Under the pieces are notes generated by a model that was not told the DNA's origin, searched no databases, and worked only from the letters and a program-made list of their open reading frames with translations. The position numbers were made by a program, and so were the translations under genes. A DNA stretch of 64,000 nucleotides from Isosphaera pallida ATCC 43644 (GTDB lineage: Bacteria > Planctomycetota > Planctomycetia > Isosphaerales > Isosphaeraceae): positions 5,174,450 through 5,238,449 of the forward strand of contig NC_014962.1 of NCBI RefSeq assembly GCF_000186345.1, in the 5' to 3' direction. This document shows, one piece after another, positions 1 through 7,857 of this stretch; the stretch's first letter is position 1; each line of letters opens with the position of its first letter.

Positions 1-1427
1 CAGTTGGCGAGGTCGTTGACGTCGCCTCGGTCGCCGAAGTCGGCGATTAGGACCAGCAGGCGTTTCCCCGCCAGATCGACCCGCACAGGTTGGGGCGGGT
101 CGCGTAGCGCCAGGTCGCGTTGAAACACTTCGGTGCGATCCACCAGGACGCGGAAACGGACATGACCATGAGTCACGGGGTTTTCCGGGACGCCGCCGGA
201 GTCGTCGATGCCGATTTCGGCGTGGAACGCCTGATCGTCCGGTTCAACCCGGTAGACCGCGATGGTTCGGGAGCGCATGCCTAAGCCGTGGTCGTAGGCT
301 TGGCCATCGAGGATCAGCGGTCCTCCAGCGGCGTTGCGGTTGAGAAACACGACCGAGGCGGGGTCGGTGGCGGAGTCGCCGAAGTAGTCGGCGAACTGGA
401 CGGCCAGCGGAGTCCGGGCCGTCAGCCATTGGAGGCGGTCGGTTCGGGGTTCGATGCGGACCACGTCGGCGAGGGGAACATTGATCGACGCGCCGAAGCG
501 GGTCCGGGCCAGGATTCGACCTCGAACAATCTTGGAATCGACCACGCCGATCCGAGAACCATCCACCAGGGTGAGGGTCAAAACCATCGCTGGGGGAGGC
601 GGCAGGGGATAATCGACCAGGGCCGGGTCGAAACCGATGGCGCGGATGCCGGTCAGATCGAGTTGGGCGGGTTGGGCGGCGTTGTTGAGTTGGAACCGCA
701 GCGCCCGGTTGGGGCCATCCAGACCCAGTACGCCTCCGGTTTGCCGATCGCCGTTAGTGAACCAGACCGAGTCGCCGCCGGGTTCCATACTGGCTAATAG
801 GTCGAGTTGAGCGAGGGTTTCGGCGACCGTGGTAGGCGGCTGCAGCAGCAGGCCCAACGGAGCTAGCAGCGGGGTGTTGAGGGGGCCGAGCAACCGAGTT
901 TGCAGGATCAGGTTGGTGTCGTCGCCGCCGACTCCCACAATCGCCAGCCGCTCGCCGTCGGGAAAAACCGCCAGGTTCGTCGCAAACGGGGGAATCATTG
1001 GCCTCGGACCCTGGCCTGGTTCGCGTGGCGCGGTGCGGGTGATTCGAACCACCTGGGCGAGAGGCAAGGCAATCCGCGACCCGAGGGCCTTGTCGTCCGC
1101 AACCGCGGCGACTTGAACGGGTTGGGGTTGAGGTTGATCCAGGGGGGGCGTGTTCGGGGACGTTTCGGGATGAGGTGGGGACTCCGGTGGGGGTTCGTCC
1201 AGCAGGAGCAGTAGGGTCGGTTCGGTCATCGCCTTGGCGGCCGGGTCGGAGGGGGCGACCAAGCCCTCTAGGCGTCCCACGCGGACGGTGCCGTCGATGA
1301 AGGTCACGTTGAAAATCGGGTCGGCTTGCTGCGCTTCGGCGGGCGAACCAAGCCCCAACCAACCCCGACCCGTACCAAGGCCGACCAACGCGACGACAAC
1401 CAAACGAGTCCAGAAATGCAAGTTCAT
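1..1427 (-). CDS. Secreted NPCBM/NEW2-domain protein, 3' end cut by window edge
   Basis: The reading frame is open from an ATG at 1427 to the window edge, giving about 475 residues without a stop, so the C-terminus is missing. The first ~35 residues look like a signal peptide: a hydrophobic stretch, then Ala-Glu-Ala before Gln-Gln. A proline-rich linker follows at about residues 75-110. The last ~120 residues read like an NPCBM/NEW2 module, a putative carbohydrate-binding fold: a Leu-Asp-Gly-x-x-Tyr-x-x-Gly-Leu-Gly block near residue 370, and a terminal segment with Val-Asp-Leu-Ala-Gly and Asp-Phe-Gly-Asp-Arg-Gly-Asp. This domain is common in planctomycete secreted proteins. The gene lies 98 nt downstream of the squalene-cyclase-like gene on the same strand and may be the last gene of the MoxR cluster seen in this window. 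Cell-surface binding is inference. Confidence 0.8.
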   Translation of the reverse strand, partial: MNLHFWTRLVVVALVGLGTGRGWLGLGSPAEAQQADPIFNVTFIDGTVRVGRLEGLVAPSDPAAKAMTEPTLLLLLDEPPPESPPHPETSPNTPPLDQPQPQPVQVAAVADDKALGSRIALPLAQVVRITRTAPREPGQGPRPMIPPFATNLAVFPDGERLAIVGVGGDDTNLILQTRLLGPLNTPLLAPLGLLLQPPTTVAETLAQLDLLASMEPGGDSVWFTNGDRQTGGVLGLDGPNRALRFQLNNAAQPAQLDLTGIRAIGFDPALVDYPLPPPPAMVLTLTLVDGSRIGVVDSKIVRGRILARTRFGASINVPLADVVRIEPRTDRLQWLTARTPLAVQFADYFGDSATDPASVVFLNRNAAGGPLILDGQAYDHGLGMRSRTIAVYRVEPDDQAFHAEIGIDDSGGVPENPVTHGHVRFRVLVDRTEVFQRDLALRDPPQPVRVDLAGKRLLVLIADFGDRGDVNDLAN

Positions 1428-1525
1428 CGTCAAGAAGAGGTGGTGTTGAGGGCAGGGGGGGGTGAGAGCGGCCGGCCAACCGTCCGGATCAGAAGGGGCG
1501 TACCGCGACCCAGCGGGGTCAACGA

Positions 1526-2611
1526 TTAGCGTTGGAAGATTGGCAGGGTGTTGTTGGGCATTTGGAGAACGATCAGCGCCATTGCGGTGCCGTATTCGCG
1601 GCAGACGGTGTCCATCCAGTAGCCTTGGGCCATCTGTTTGGCTAATAATTCGTCGCGGATCGCTGGGTACCAGTCGTCCCAGTCCTTGCCGCCCCGAATC
1701 CACATCGCCTGTGCTGCGTAGTAATGACCGTAGAAGTAGTGGGGGAATTTGGGCGGACCACCGTCGCGGCCCGAGGGCAGATATTTGTTGAGATAGTCGA
1801 AACCTCGGTCGATCTCCGCCTGATCGTACACCGCGGCGCTGTAGAGGGCGACAATGCCGGCCGCGGAGCGGGGAAAGGCGCTACCGCCGCCTTGGAGCAT
1901 GTAGCGGAAGCCGCCGTCGGGGTTTTGCGAATCCTTGCAGTATTTGATGCAGTTTTCGACGGTTTCCTTGGGCACGAAGATACCCGCGTTGCGGGCGGCC
2001 CGCAGCGCGTTGATTTGGCAGACGGTCACGGAAATGTCAGCATCGCGGGGGGCAGGTTGGTAGCGCCAGCCGCCTTCGTGGTTCTGGGTGTCAATGATCA
2101 GCCGCACGGCCTTTTGCAGCTTCTCGCGCAGTTCGGGACGCCGCGACTGGCCGTAGGCTTCGGCCAGAAACAAGGTGGCGAACCCATGTGAATACATCGG
2201 GCCGTGCGTCATCGAGTTGGGCACGGTGATGAATCCCGAGGCGGTGGTGTTGTCCAATACGAACTTGAGCGCCTTATCGATGACTTCGCCGTAAGGGCCG
2301 CGGCCAGGGCTGGAGCCGGAGGCCATGAAGGCCAGGCCGGCCAGCGAGGTGACCGCCAAGTTGGACTGGTAGGAACCCGAGCCGAACGAGCCATCGGCCG
2401 CTTGTTGTTGGGCCAGCCATTGCAGGCCGTTGCGGATGGCCTCTTCGGTTTCGGAGGTGATCATCGCCGCGACATGGTCGGCGACCTCGCCGGTGCGGAC
2501 TTCCGCGAAGTCGCCGCCTTGGTCGGGCGGTTGACCAGGCAGCAGCCCCGAAGCCGGTCCGGTCAGCAACCCCGTCGCCAGGCATGGAAGCACGAGCAAA
2601 TGAAAATGCAT
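1526..2611 (-). CDS. Prenyltransferase/squalene oxidase repeat-containing secreted protein
   Basis: The protein has 361 residues with a short N-terminal signal sequence ending near an Ala-Ser-Gly block. The body has repeated motifs typical of the alpha/alpha toroid shared by prenyltransferases, squalene cyclases and thioester-domain proteins: Gln-Gln-x-x-Asp-Gly-Ser-Phe-Gly near residue 70, Gln-Asn-His-Glu-Gly-Gly-Trp-Arg, and Ser-Gln-Asn-Pro-Asp-Gly-Gly-Phe-Arg. It is shorter than a true squalene-hopene cyclase (about 600+ residues), and no Asp-x-Asp-Asp-Thr-Ala catalytic motif is visible, so an enzyme role in triterpene synthesis is unlikely. The start has AAGGAG about 8 nt upstream. It begins 4 nt after the preceding gene ends, so it is almost certainly co-transcribed with the proline-rich protein and the DUF4175-like protein. 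Actual function is unknown. Confidence 0.8.
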   Translation of the reverse strand: MHFHLLVLPCLATGLLTGPASGLLPGQPPDQGGDFAEVRTGEVADHVAAMITSETEEAIRNGLQWLAQQQAADGSFGSGSYQSNLAVTSLAGLAFMASGSSPGRGPYGEVIDKALKFVLDNTTASGFITVPNSMTHGPMYSHGFATLFLAEAYGQSRRPELREKLQKAVRLIIDTQNHEGGWRYQPAPRDADISVTVCQINALRAARNAGIFVPKETVENCIKYCKDSQNPDGGFRYMLQGGGSAFPRSAAGIVALYSAAVYDQAEIDRGFDYLNKYLPSGRDGGPPKFPHYFYGHYYAAQAMWIRGGKDWDDWYPAIRDELLAKQMAQGYWMDTVCREYGTAMALIVLQMPNNTLPIFQR

Positions 2612-2615
2612 CGGT

Positions 2616-3599
2616 TCACTCCTTGACGTTCTTGGATTTACGGGCCACCGACAGGTAGTAGCGTTCGATCAGGGCCTTGCGCGCCTCTAGCATTTCCTCC
2701 TTGAACACGTTGTTCATTTCCTCGCGGAGATGTTCGGGCAGGTGTCCCCACTCGTCTTTGAGGTTGGCCAGGGGGTTGGTCCGGGGCTTGGGCTTGTCGG
2801 CGGCCATGTTGCGGGTGCCGTCTTGGGAGTCGTTGGAGGGGCTGTCCTCCTGGAGCATTTGACTAGGATCCCCCTGACGACCCGGTTGCCGGGACCGCTG
2901 GCGACTGATTTGACTCATGCGCCGGGCCATTTCGATGGCTTGGTCGAGGTCCTCAAGGATTTCCTTTTGTTTCTGCCGGGTTTGCTCGCCGGTGTCCGGT
3001 TGCGACAGACGTTGTTCCACGTCGCGCATCTTGCGGATCATCTCGGCCATGCGGCCGGTTTGGGGATCCTGAGGGGGATTGGGTTGTTTCCGCTTGATCC
3101 CGAAGATTTCTTCCAGGCGGTCGTCGATCGCTTTTTGCTCGGGGTTGAGCGGGTCGGCTTCGCCTTGGGCGTCGGGGGGACGGCGATCGGGGGGACCACC
3201 CATGCCAGGCGGACGGGGTTGGTCCTTGGTGTCGGGGCGATCCACCGTTTCGCCCAGACCTTTGAGCAGATCGTCGATTAGGGCGTCCTCTTTGCCGAGC
3301 TCACCCGGTTTGGGTGCGGGAGGGTCGCCCTGGGGTTGGCCGGAGGCGGGGGCTTGATCGGGCTTGGGTTGAGGTGGGGGTGGGAGCTTGGACTCGACTT
3401 GTTCGAGCAGGCGGTCGAGGTCGTCGTCGGGCGGCTGGGCCTGGGAGACTGGAGTTGCCAGCACGAACAGCCACGCCAAGGCCAACCCCGCACCTGCGAA
3501 CCAAGACGATCGAACCGGTGGAACCCGGTGAAATCGAAGTCGCAGGACGAATGCCCGGGCGCGGTGAAGGCTCGCTGTCTGGTTCAGATTCCGGCTCAT
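2616..3599 (-). CDS. Secreted proline/glutamine-rich protein of unknown function
   Basis: I chose the ATG at 3599 because GGAG lies about 9 nt upstream and the codon follows the stop of the upstream gene by 1 nt; in-frame ATGs at 3614 and 3620 would overlap that gene. The product has 327 residues. A long basic n-region and hydrophobic segment ending Val-Ser-Gln-Ala suggest a signal peptide cut near residue 55. The rest is low complexity, rich in Pro, Gln, Asp, Glu and Lys, with a charged helical region after about residue 150 and a basic C-terminus. No recognised domain is visible. Its tight position between the DUF4175-like gene and the squalene-cyclase-like gene suggests it is a periplasmic partner of the coiled-coil protein; this is inference from context. 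Confidence 0.72.
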   Translation of the reverse strand: MSRNLNQTASLHRARAFVLRLRFHRVPPVRSSWFAGAGLALAWLFVLATPVSQAQPPDDDLDRLLEQVESKLPPPPQPKPDQAPASGQPQGDPPAPKPGELGKEDALIDDLLKGLGETVDRPDTKDQPRPPGMGGPPDRRPPDAQGEADPLNPEQKAIDDRLEEIFGIKRKQPNPPQDPQTGRMAEMIRKMRDVEQRLSQPDTGEQTRQKQKEILEDLDQAIEMARRMSQISRQRSRQPGRQGDPSQMLQEDSPSNDSQDGTRNMAADKPKPRTNPLANLKDEWGHLPEHLREEMNNVFKEEMLEARKALIERYYLSVARKSKNVKE

Positions 3600-3600
3600 G

Positions 3601-6600
3601 TTACTGTTCTCCATCGTCACGGATCGGCTTAGTGAGGTCGCGGGCCAGGTCGGCGATGGTTTTCTGTTCCTCCACCAGGCGGCTCGCCTCCCGTTCCTGG
3701 TCGGGCGTTAGCGGGATGCGGCGACGTTGGAGTTCGTCGAGGAGTTCGGTCCGTCTGTTGAGATCCTCTTGAAGCAATTTGAGGAGCTTGAGCTGCGCGA
3801 TGGAGGGCAACCCCTCACCGCCGCCGCCTCCGCCTCCGCCACCTCCTCCCTCGCCGCCGCCTTGTTGTTGGCCGTTGTTGGCTTGGTCGTTACGGATGGC
3901 GTCGCGGAGTTGCTCGAACCGCTTGAGCGCCTGGCGTTCCAGGTCCTGGGTCTCAGCACCGACGTCGGTGGACTTGAGCCGCTGAGCGGCCTCGCTCATG
4001 TTCTCGCCGGCCCGTCGCAGCACCAGGGCCACTACGGGGGCACCGTCGAGACGCTCGGCCAGGTCTAGGGTGTCGGCTTGAATCCCGTCTTGGATGTTGC
4101 CCAGGTTTCGAATCTCGATGGTTTGCCCGCGGGTCAGCTTGCCACCCTTTTCGGTTTTGAGCCGGTCGTAATCGACTGTCTCGGCGATCATCTTCTCTTG
4201 ACGTTCGATCAGAGCTCGAAGCTGATCCCCGATGCGTCCTAGTTGTTCGGCGGCGAGTTGCTCCTCGGCCTCACGGCGGGCCTGTTCCACCTCCTCGCGG
4301 GCCTGTTCGAGGTTGTTGAGGGCGTCCTCCTGGTTTTGCTGGGCGGCTTCGGCGTCGCCCTGGTCGAAATCTTGACGCGCTTGGTCCATGTTTTGGGACG
4401 CACGCGCGCCGGATCGGGCGGCGTTCTCAGCGCGGAGCTTGCTCAGCTTTTGGAGTTGCTTTTTCAGGTCCTCCTGGATGCGTTGCTGTTCCTTGGATAG
4501 CCTCTGAAGCTCTTGGGCACGCTTCTCGGGGTCGGCGAGGTTAGCGGCCTCCTGAGTCCTCCGCAGGTTTTCTCCTTGACGTTGGCGGAGCCGGTCGAGT
4601 TCCGCCTCGGCGTTCTTGAGCTCCTTGACTAGCCGGGAGAGTTCGCGTTCCCGACGATTCTTGAGTTGATCGACCAGATTCTCCAGGTCGGCCTTGGCCT
4701 GATCCTGACCCTGACGCGCCGCCCCCATTTGGTTGCGGCGGAGTTGCTCGGCGGCTTCGGCCATGCGGGCGGCGGTGTTCTGGTCACGCAGACGGTCGGC
4801 GGCTTCCTTGAGCGCTGCGGCGGCCAAGGGGTCCTCGATCTCCATCCGGCGGGCCATTTGATCCATCTTGGCCCGCAGGTCTTCAACATTGCGACCCAGT
4901 TCGTTTTGACGTTCACCCAGGTTGGTGAGGTCGGCGCGTTGTTCCGGAGTCAGTTGCTCGGGGGGTTTGCCTAGAGTATCGGGCCGGGCGGCCGCGTCAA
5001 TCGCCCTCTTGATGGCATCGTTTTGACGATTCAACAAATCTTCCGCGTCCTTGGTGATCGTCCGCATATTCTCGAACTCACCCAGATTGTCAAGCATCTT
5101 CTGGAGTTCGGATTCGATCGCCTTTTGCTGATCGCGGGCCAGGGCCAGCGCCTCAACGCCGGGACGCTCCTCCTCCCGCGCCTGCTGTTCGCCCTGCGGC
5201 TGTTGGTCACCCTGCGGCTGCTGACCACCTTGCGGCTGCTGGCCACCCTGCGGCTGTTGGTCACCCTGCGGCTGCTGGCCACCCTGTGGCTGTTGACCAC
5301 CTTGCGGCTGTTGGTCACCCTGCGGCTGTTGACCACCTTGCGGCTGCTGACCACCTTGCGGCTGCTGACCACCTTGCGGCTGCTGGCCACCCTGTGGCTG
5401 CTGGCCACCCTGCGCCTGCTGACCACCCCGCGCCTGCTGGTCACCCCGCGCCTGCTGGTCACCCTGCGGCTGCTGGCCACCCTGCGGCTGCTGGCCACCC
5501 TGCGGCTGCTGACCACCTTGTGGCTGCTGGCCACCCTGCGGCTGCTGACCACCTTCGAGATTTTTGACAGCGCGGGCGAGGTCTTGTTCGACCTGACCGA
5601 GGTGTTCGGCCTTGAGTCGGTTTAGGCTTTCTTCCAGGGCCAACATTTGATCGCGGGCGTCGGGATTGTTGAGCTTAAGGTTGTTCAGGTCTTCAAGAAA
5701 GCGATCCACCCGACGGTCGAGGCCGTCGATGGGGTTACTCAAACGTCCGTTGACCTGACGTTGGATCATTTCGGCGTTGCGCACGGCGTCGCGTTGGTTT
5801 TGGGGCAGGCGATCGAGTTCTTCGAGGGCGCGCAGGGCCTCGTCTACTGGCAGGGCGGCCTGACGTTGGATGGCCAGGGCGCGTTCGATCTCGTTGCGAA
5901 TTTCCCGCTGGCGGTCGGCCAGGTCGCGGAGGGCCTGTTCGGGAGTAACGATGCGGAGTTGCAGTTTGCGGCTGCGACCGATGTTGGGACCGTCAGGGCT
6001 TTTGAAGTCGGCGGCTTCGGCGTAAAGCGTCAAAACCTGTCCCGGCGCGGGGTTGGTGGCGGCGAGTTCCCAGGTGTAATCGACTTCGCGGTGGGTGATC
6101 GACTGGCGTTGGTCGGGCGGGTCGTTGGGCGAGGGTTCCCAGAGCGGTTTGGCGAGGGCTTCGGTCGGTTCCGAGTTGGTCCCGGCGGTTTCGACCAGGA
6201 GTTTGACGGTGGCCAGGCCGAAGTCGTCGTCGGCGACGATCCGCACCGGGACGGTGGCGTTGGGGGTCACGTCGCGGTCAGCGATGGGTTCCTCAATGAC
6301 CACCCGGGGGGATTCGTCGGGCAGGACGCGAAGTTCGTGACGGGCGGCGTCCTGGTTGGCGAAGCCAAGGGTGTCGGTCAACTCGAACCAGAACGAGGTC
6401 GATCGGGTGATGGGAATGCGAGTGGCCAGGAGTCGGCCTTCTTGGGAGAGGTCCAGGTCGAGGGCAGGAAGAGTTTCGTCCGAGAACCGCAGACGGGCTT
6501 GGGCGACTGGCTTGTTGGCGCGGGCTTGGAGGTCCAGGGTGGTTCCAGCGACAGCGCGGATTTGGGTTTGACCGGCAGGTAGGGTGACGATGGGACGGGC

Positions 6601-7497
6601 GGTGTAAGCGGGAGGGATCAGAGTCATCGCCAGTTCGGCCACCGCGGGAGGCGGCACGACTTCGACCTTGCGCCACTCGGTCACGTCATCGTCGGCGGCG
6701 ACCCGGAACCGGAAGGGGCGGGTGACGGTCTCCAGACGCGCGAGGAAGGAGGTTTCGCCCACCCTCATAGGTTCCTCGACCTCTTCGCCATCCTCGAACG
6801 CGAAGGTGACCCGAGCCGAGTCGGGCAGGCGTTCACCGTCCGCGACGGTGGCTTCGAGTTGGAACGACTCGCCCCGCGCGACGATTGTGGGATAATCCTT
6901 GAGGACGAGGTGGGTTCGTTGGGGCCACTGGGTCGCGCCGAAGGGGTTGAACAATCGGCTGAGGGCGATCCGGGAGGATTCGGGGAAAGTGACTCCCAGT
7001 GCCACGGCGATCGCCACGGCCACCAAGGCGGTGGCGAGGGCGTGTCGCACTGGGCGGGGATCAAGGGCTTGGCGAAAGTCGAGTTCGGCTGTTTCCCGCT
7101 CGGCTTGGCGGATGGTGGCTTGGCGCAAGGCGATCGAGCCGGCCAGAGCGTCGTCGCGGTCACCGAGCTGGAGGAAGGCGATGGCGCTGCTGAGCCGGTC
7201 GTTGAGTCCAGGCCAGCGGCGTTCGATGCGGCGGGCGGCGTCGAGATCCTCGAACCGCGCGATGAGGGGGCGGACCACCCAGCGAGCGACCATCCAGCCG
7301 AGAACGCCCAGGACCACTAGCAGCAGGATGACGCGGACCCAGGGATCGAGCGGGATCAACCAATCGAGAATGCAGAAGGCCACCACCGTCGTCAGGACGG
7401 AGGCGACCGTCAGACTCAGCCCGTGAGCCGCCACGAATCGCCGAACCCGTCCCCGTAGGGACCGGACACGCGCTTCCAGGGGGGACGGTATGGACAT
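3601..7497 (-). CDS. DUF4175-like membrane-anchored coiled-coil protein with GGQQPQ repeats
   Basis: The 1298-residue product has an N-terminal membrane region (hydrophobic stretches near residues 22-75 and 150-172). Next comes a beta-rich region of about 300 residues, then very long charged helices rich in Glu, Gln, Arg and Leu that should form coiled coils. Residues 649-774 are 21 tandem copies of a hexapeptide based on Gly-Gly-Gln-Gln-Pro-Gln. A glycine-only tract of about 11 residues sits near residue 1230. This layout fits the planctomycete proteins annotated as DUF4175, commonly found beside VWA/BatA genes. The start has AGGAG about 9 nt upstream. It follows the VWA membrane gene after a 360-nt gap and is followed directly by the proline-rich gene. 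A scaffold role in the periplasm is inference. Confidence 0.8.
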   Translation of the reverse strand: MSIPSPLEARVRSLRGRVRRFVAAHGLSLTVASVLTTVVAFCILDWLIPLDPWVRVILLLVVLGVLGWMVARWVVRPLIARFEDLDAARRIERRWPGLNDRLSSAIAFLQLGDRDDALAGSIALRQATIRQAERETAELDFRQALDPRPVRHALATALVAVAIAVALGVTFPESSRIALSRLFNPFGATQWPQRTHLVLKDYPTIVARGESFQLEATVADGERLPDSARVTFAFEDGEEVEEPMRVGETSFLARLETVTRPFRFRVAADDDVTEWRKVEVVPPPAVAELAMTLIPPAYTARPIVTLPAGQTQIRAVAGTTLDLQARANKPVAQARLRFSDETLPALDLDLSQEGRLLATRIPITRSTSFWFELTDTLGFANQDAARHELRVLPDESPRVVIEEPIADRDVTPNATVPVRIVADDDFGLATVKLLVETAGTNSEPTEALAKPLWEPSPNDPPDQRQSITHREVDYTWELAATNPAPGQVLTLYAEAADFKSPDGPNIGRSRKLQLRIVTPEQALRDLADRQREIRNEIERALAIQRQAALPVDEALRALEELDRLPQNQRDAVRNAEMIQRQVNGRLSNPIDGLDRRVDRFLEDLNNLKLNNPDARDQMLALEESLNRLKAEHLGQVEQDLARAVKNLEGGQQPQGGQQPQGGQQPQGGQQPQGGQQPQGDQQARGDQQARGGQQAQGGQQPQGGQQPQGGQQPQGGQQPQGGQQPQGDQQPQGGQQPQGGQQPQGDQQPQGGQQPQGGQQPQGDQQPQGEQQAREEERPGVEALALARDQQKAIESELQKMLDNLGEFENMRTITKDAEDLLNRQNDAIKRAIDAAARPDTLGKPPEQLTPEQRADLTNLGERQNELGRNVEDLRAKMDQMARRMEIEDPLAAAALKEAADRLRDQNTAARMAEAAEQLRRNQMGAARQGQDQAKADLENLVDQLKNRRERELSRLVKELKNAEAELDRLRQRQGENLRRTQEAANLADPEKRAQELQRLSKEQQRIQEDLKKQLQKLSKLRAENAARSGARASQNMDQARQDFDQGDAEAAQQNQEDALNNLEQAREEVEQARREAEEQLAAEQLGRIGDQLRALIERQEKMIAETVDYDRLKTEKGGKLTRGQTIEIRNLGNIQDGIQADTLDLAERLDGAPVVALVLRRAGENMSEAAQRLKSTDVGAETQDLERQALKRFEQLRDAIRNDQANNGQQQGGGEGGGGGGGGGGGEGLPSIAQLKLLKLLQEDLNRRTELLDELQRRRIPLTPDQEREASRLVEEQKTIADLARDLTKPIRDDGEQ
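5176..5553. repeat. 21 x 18-bp coding tandem repeat (Gly-Gly-Gln-Gln-Pro-Gln)
   Basis: Twenty-one in-frame 18-bp units lie end to end inside the DUF4175-like gene. Read on the minus strand they encode GGQQPQ, with variants GDQQAR (twice), GGQQAQ, GDQQPQ (three times) and a last GEQQAR. Synonymous changes between units show they are not all recent copies, although several neighbouring units are nearly identical. A whole number of codons per unit means copy-number slippage would keep the frame. The complementary strand also stays open here and would encode a Leu/Thr/Arg-rich repeat, which I treat as an artefact of the repeat composition. Confidence 0.95.
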
Positions 7498-7857
7498 CGC
7501 TTCGACTCCTCTCCTGAGGACGACCGGAGGTCACGGGGGCGGAGGGGCCACGCCGTGCCATGATTGCCTTGCCATTGTATGGCGATGGGTGGGATCGGGA
7601 TGGACGAGGCCGATTGGTTTCGATTTCGGGGCAACCAGTGGACCGCAGCAATCGGCGAAGGGGGTTCCACGCGGCCCAGGCGGGTTCACCTTGATCGGAT
7701 GCGAAGGGGAGGGAGAGGGAGAGGAAAGGGTTCGAAGGTTCGAATCCAGCCGAGAAGGAGGAGAAAACGGCGCGATGGATGCCGCTGGGGACGGGCAGCC
7801 ATCTGGGCGACACGCCCGGCGAACTGGCGGGCCGCCTGGCAGAGGGCTTCACCCGGT
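7498..7857. other. Gap between VWA gene and DUF4175-like gene
   Basis: These 360 nt separate two minus-strand genes of the same cluster. I see no convincing gene. The DUF4175-like ribosome-binding site (AGGAG) lies at the low-coordinate end, and a purine-rich stretch runs from about 7700 to 7770 on the plus strand. The gap is long for an otherwise compact cluster, so an internal promoter is possible, but I cannot point to clear -35/-10 boxes. Confidence 0.4.

Noticed and set aside
1025-1050. ATTCGAACC sequence resembling a tRNA T-loop
   Set aside because: Lies inside the NPCBM gene in a good coding frame and lacks other arms.
5023-5625. Plus-strand open frame of 200 codons rich in Leu, Thr and Arg opposite the hexapeptide array
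   Set aside because: It is a by-product of the repeat sequence; the opposite frame encodes a coherent protein with flanking domains, and this frame has no ribosome-binding site.
7735-7760. T-loop-like GGTTCGAATCC resembling a tRNA 3' half
   Set aside because: The T-stem does not pair well and no anticodon or acceptor arms can be built around it.
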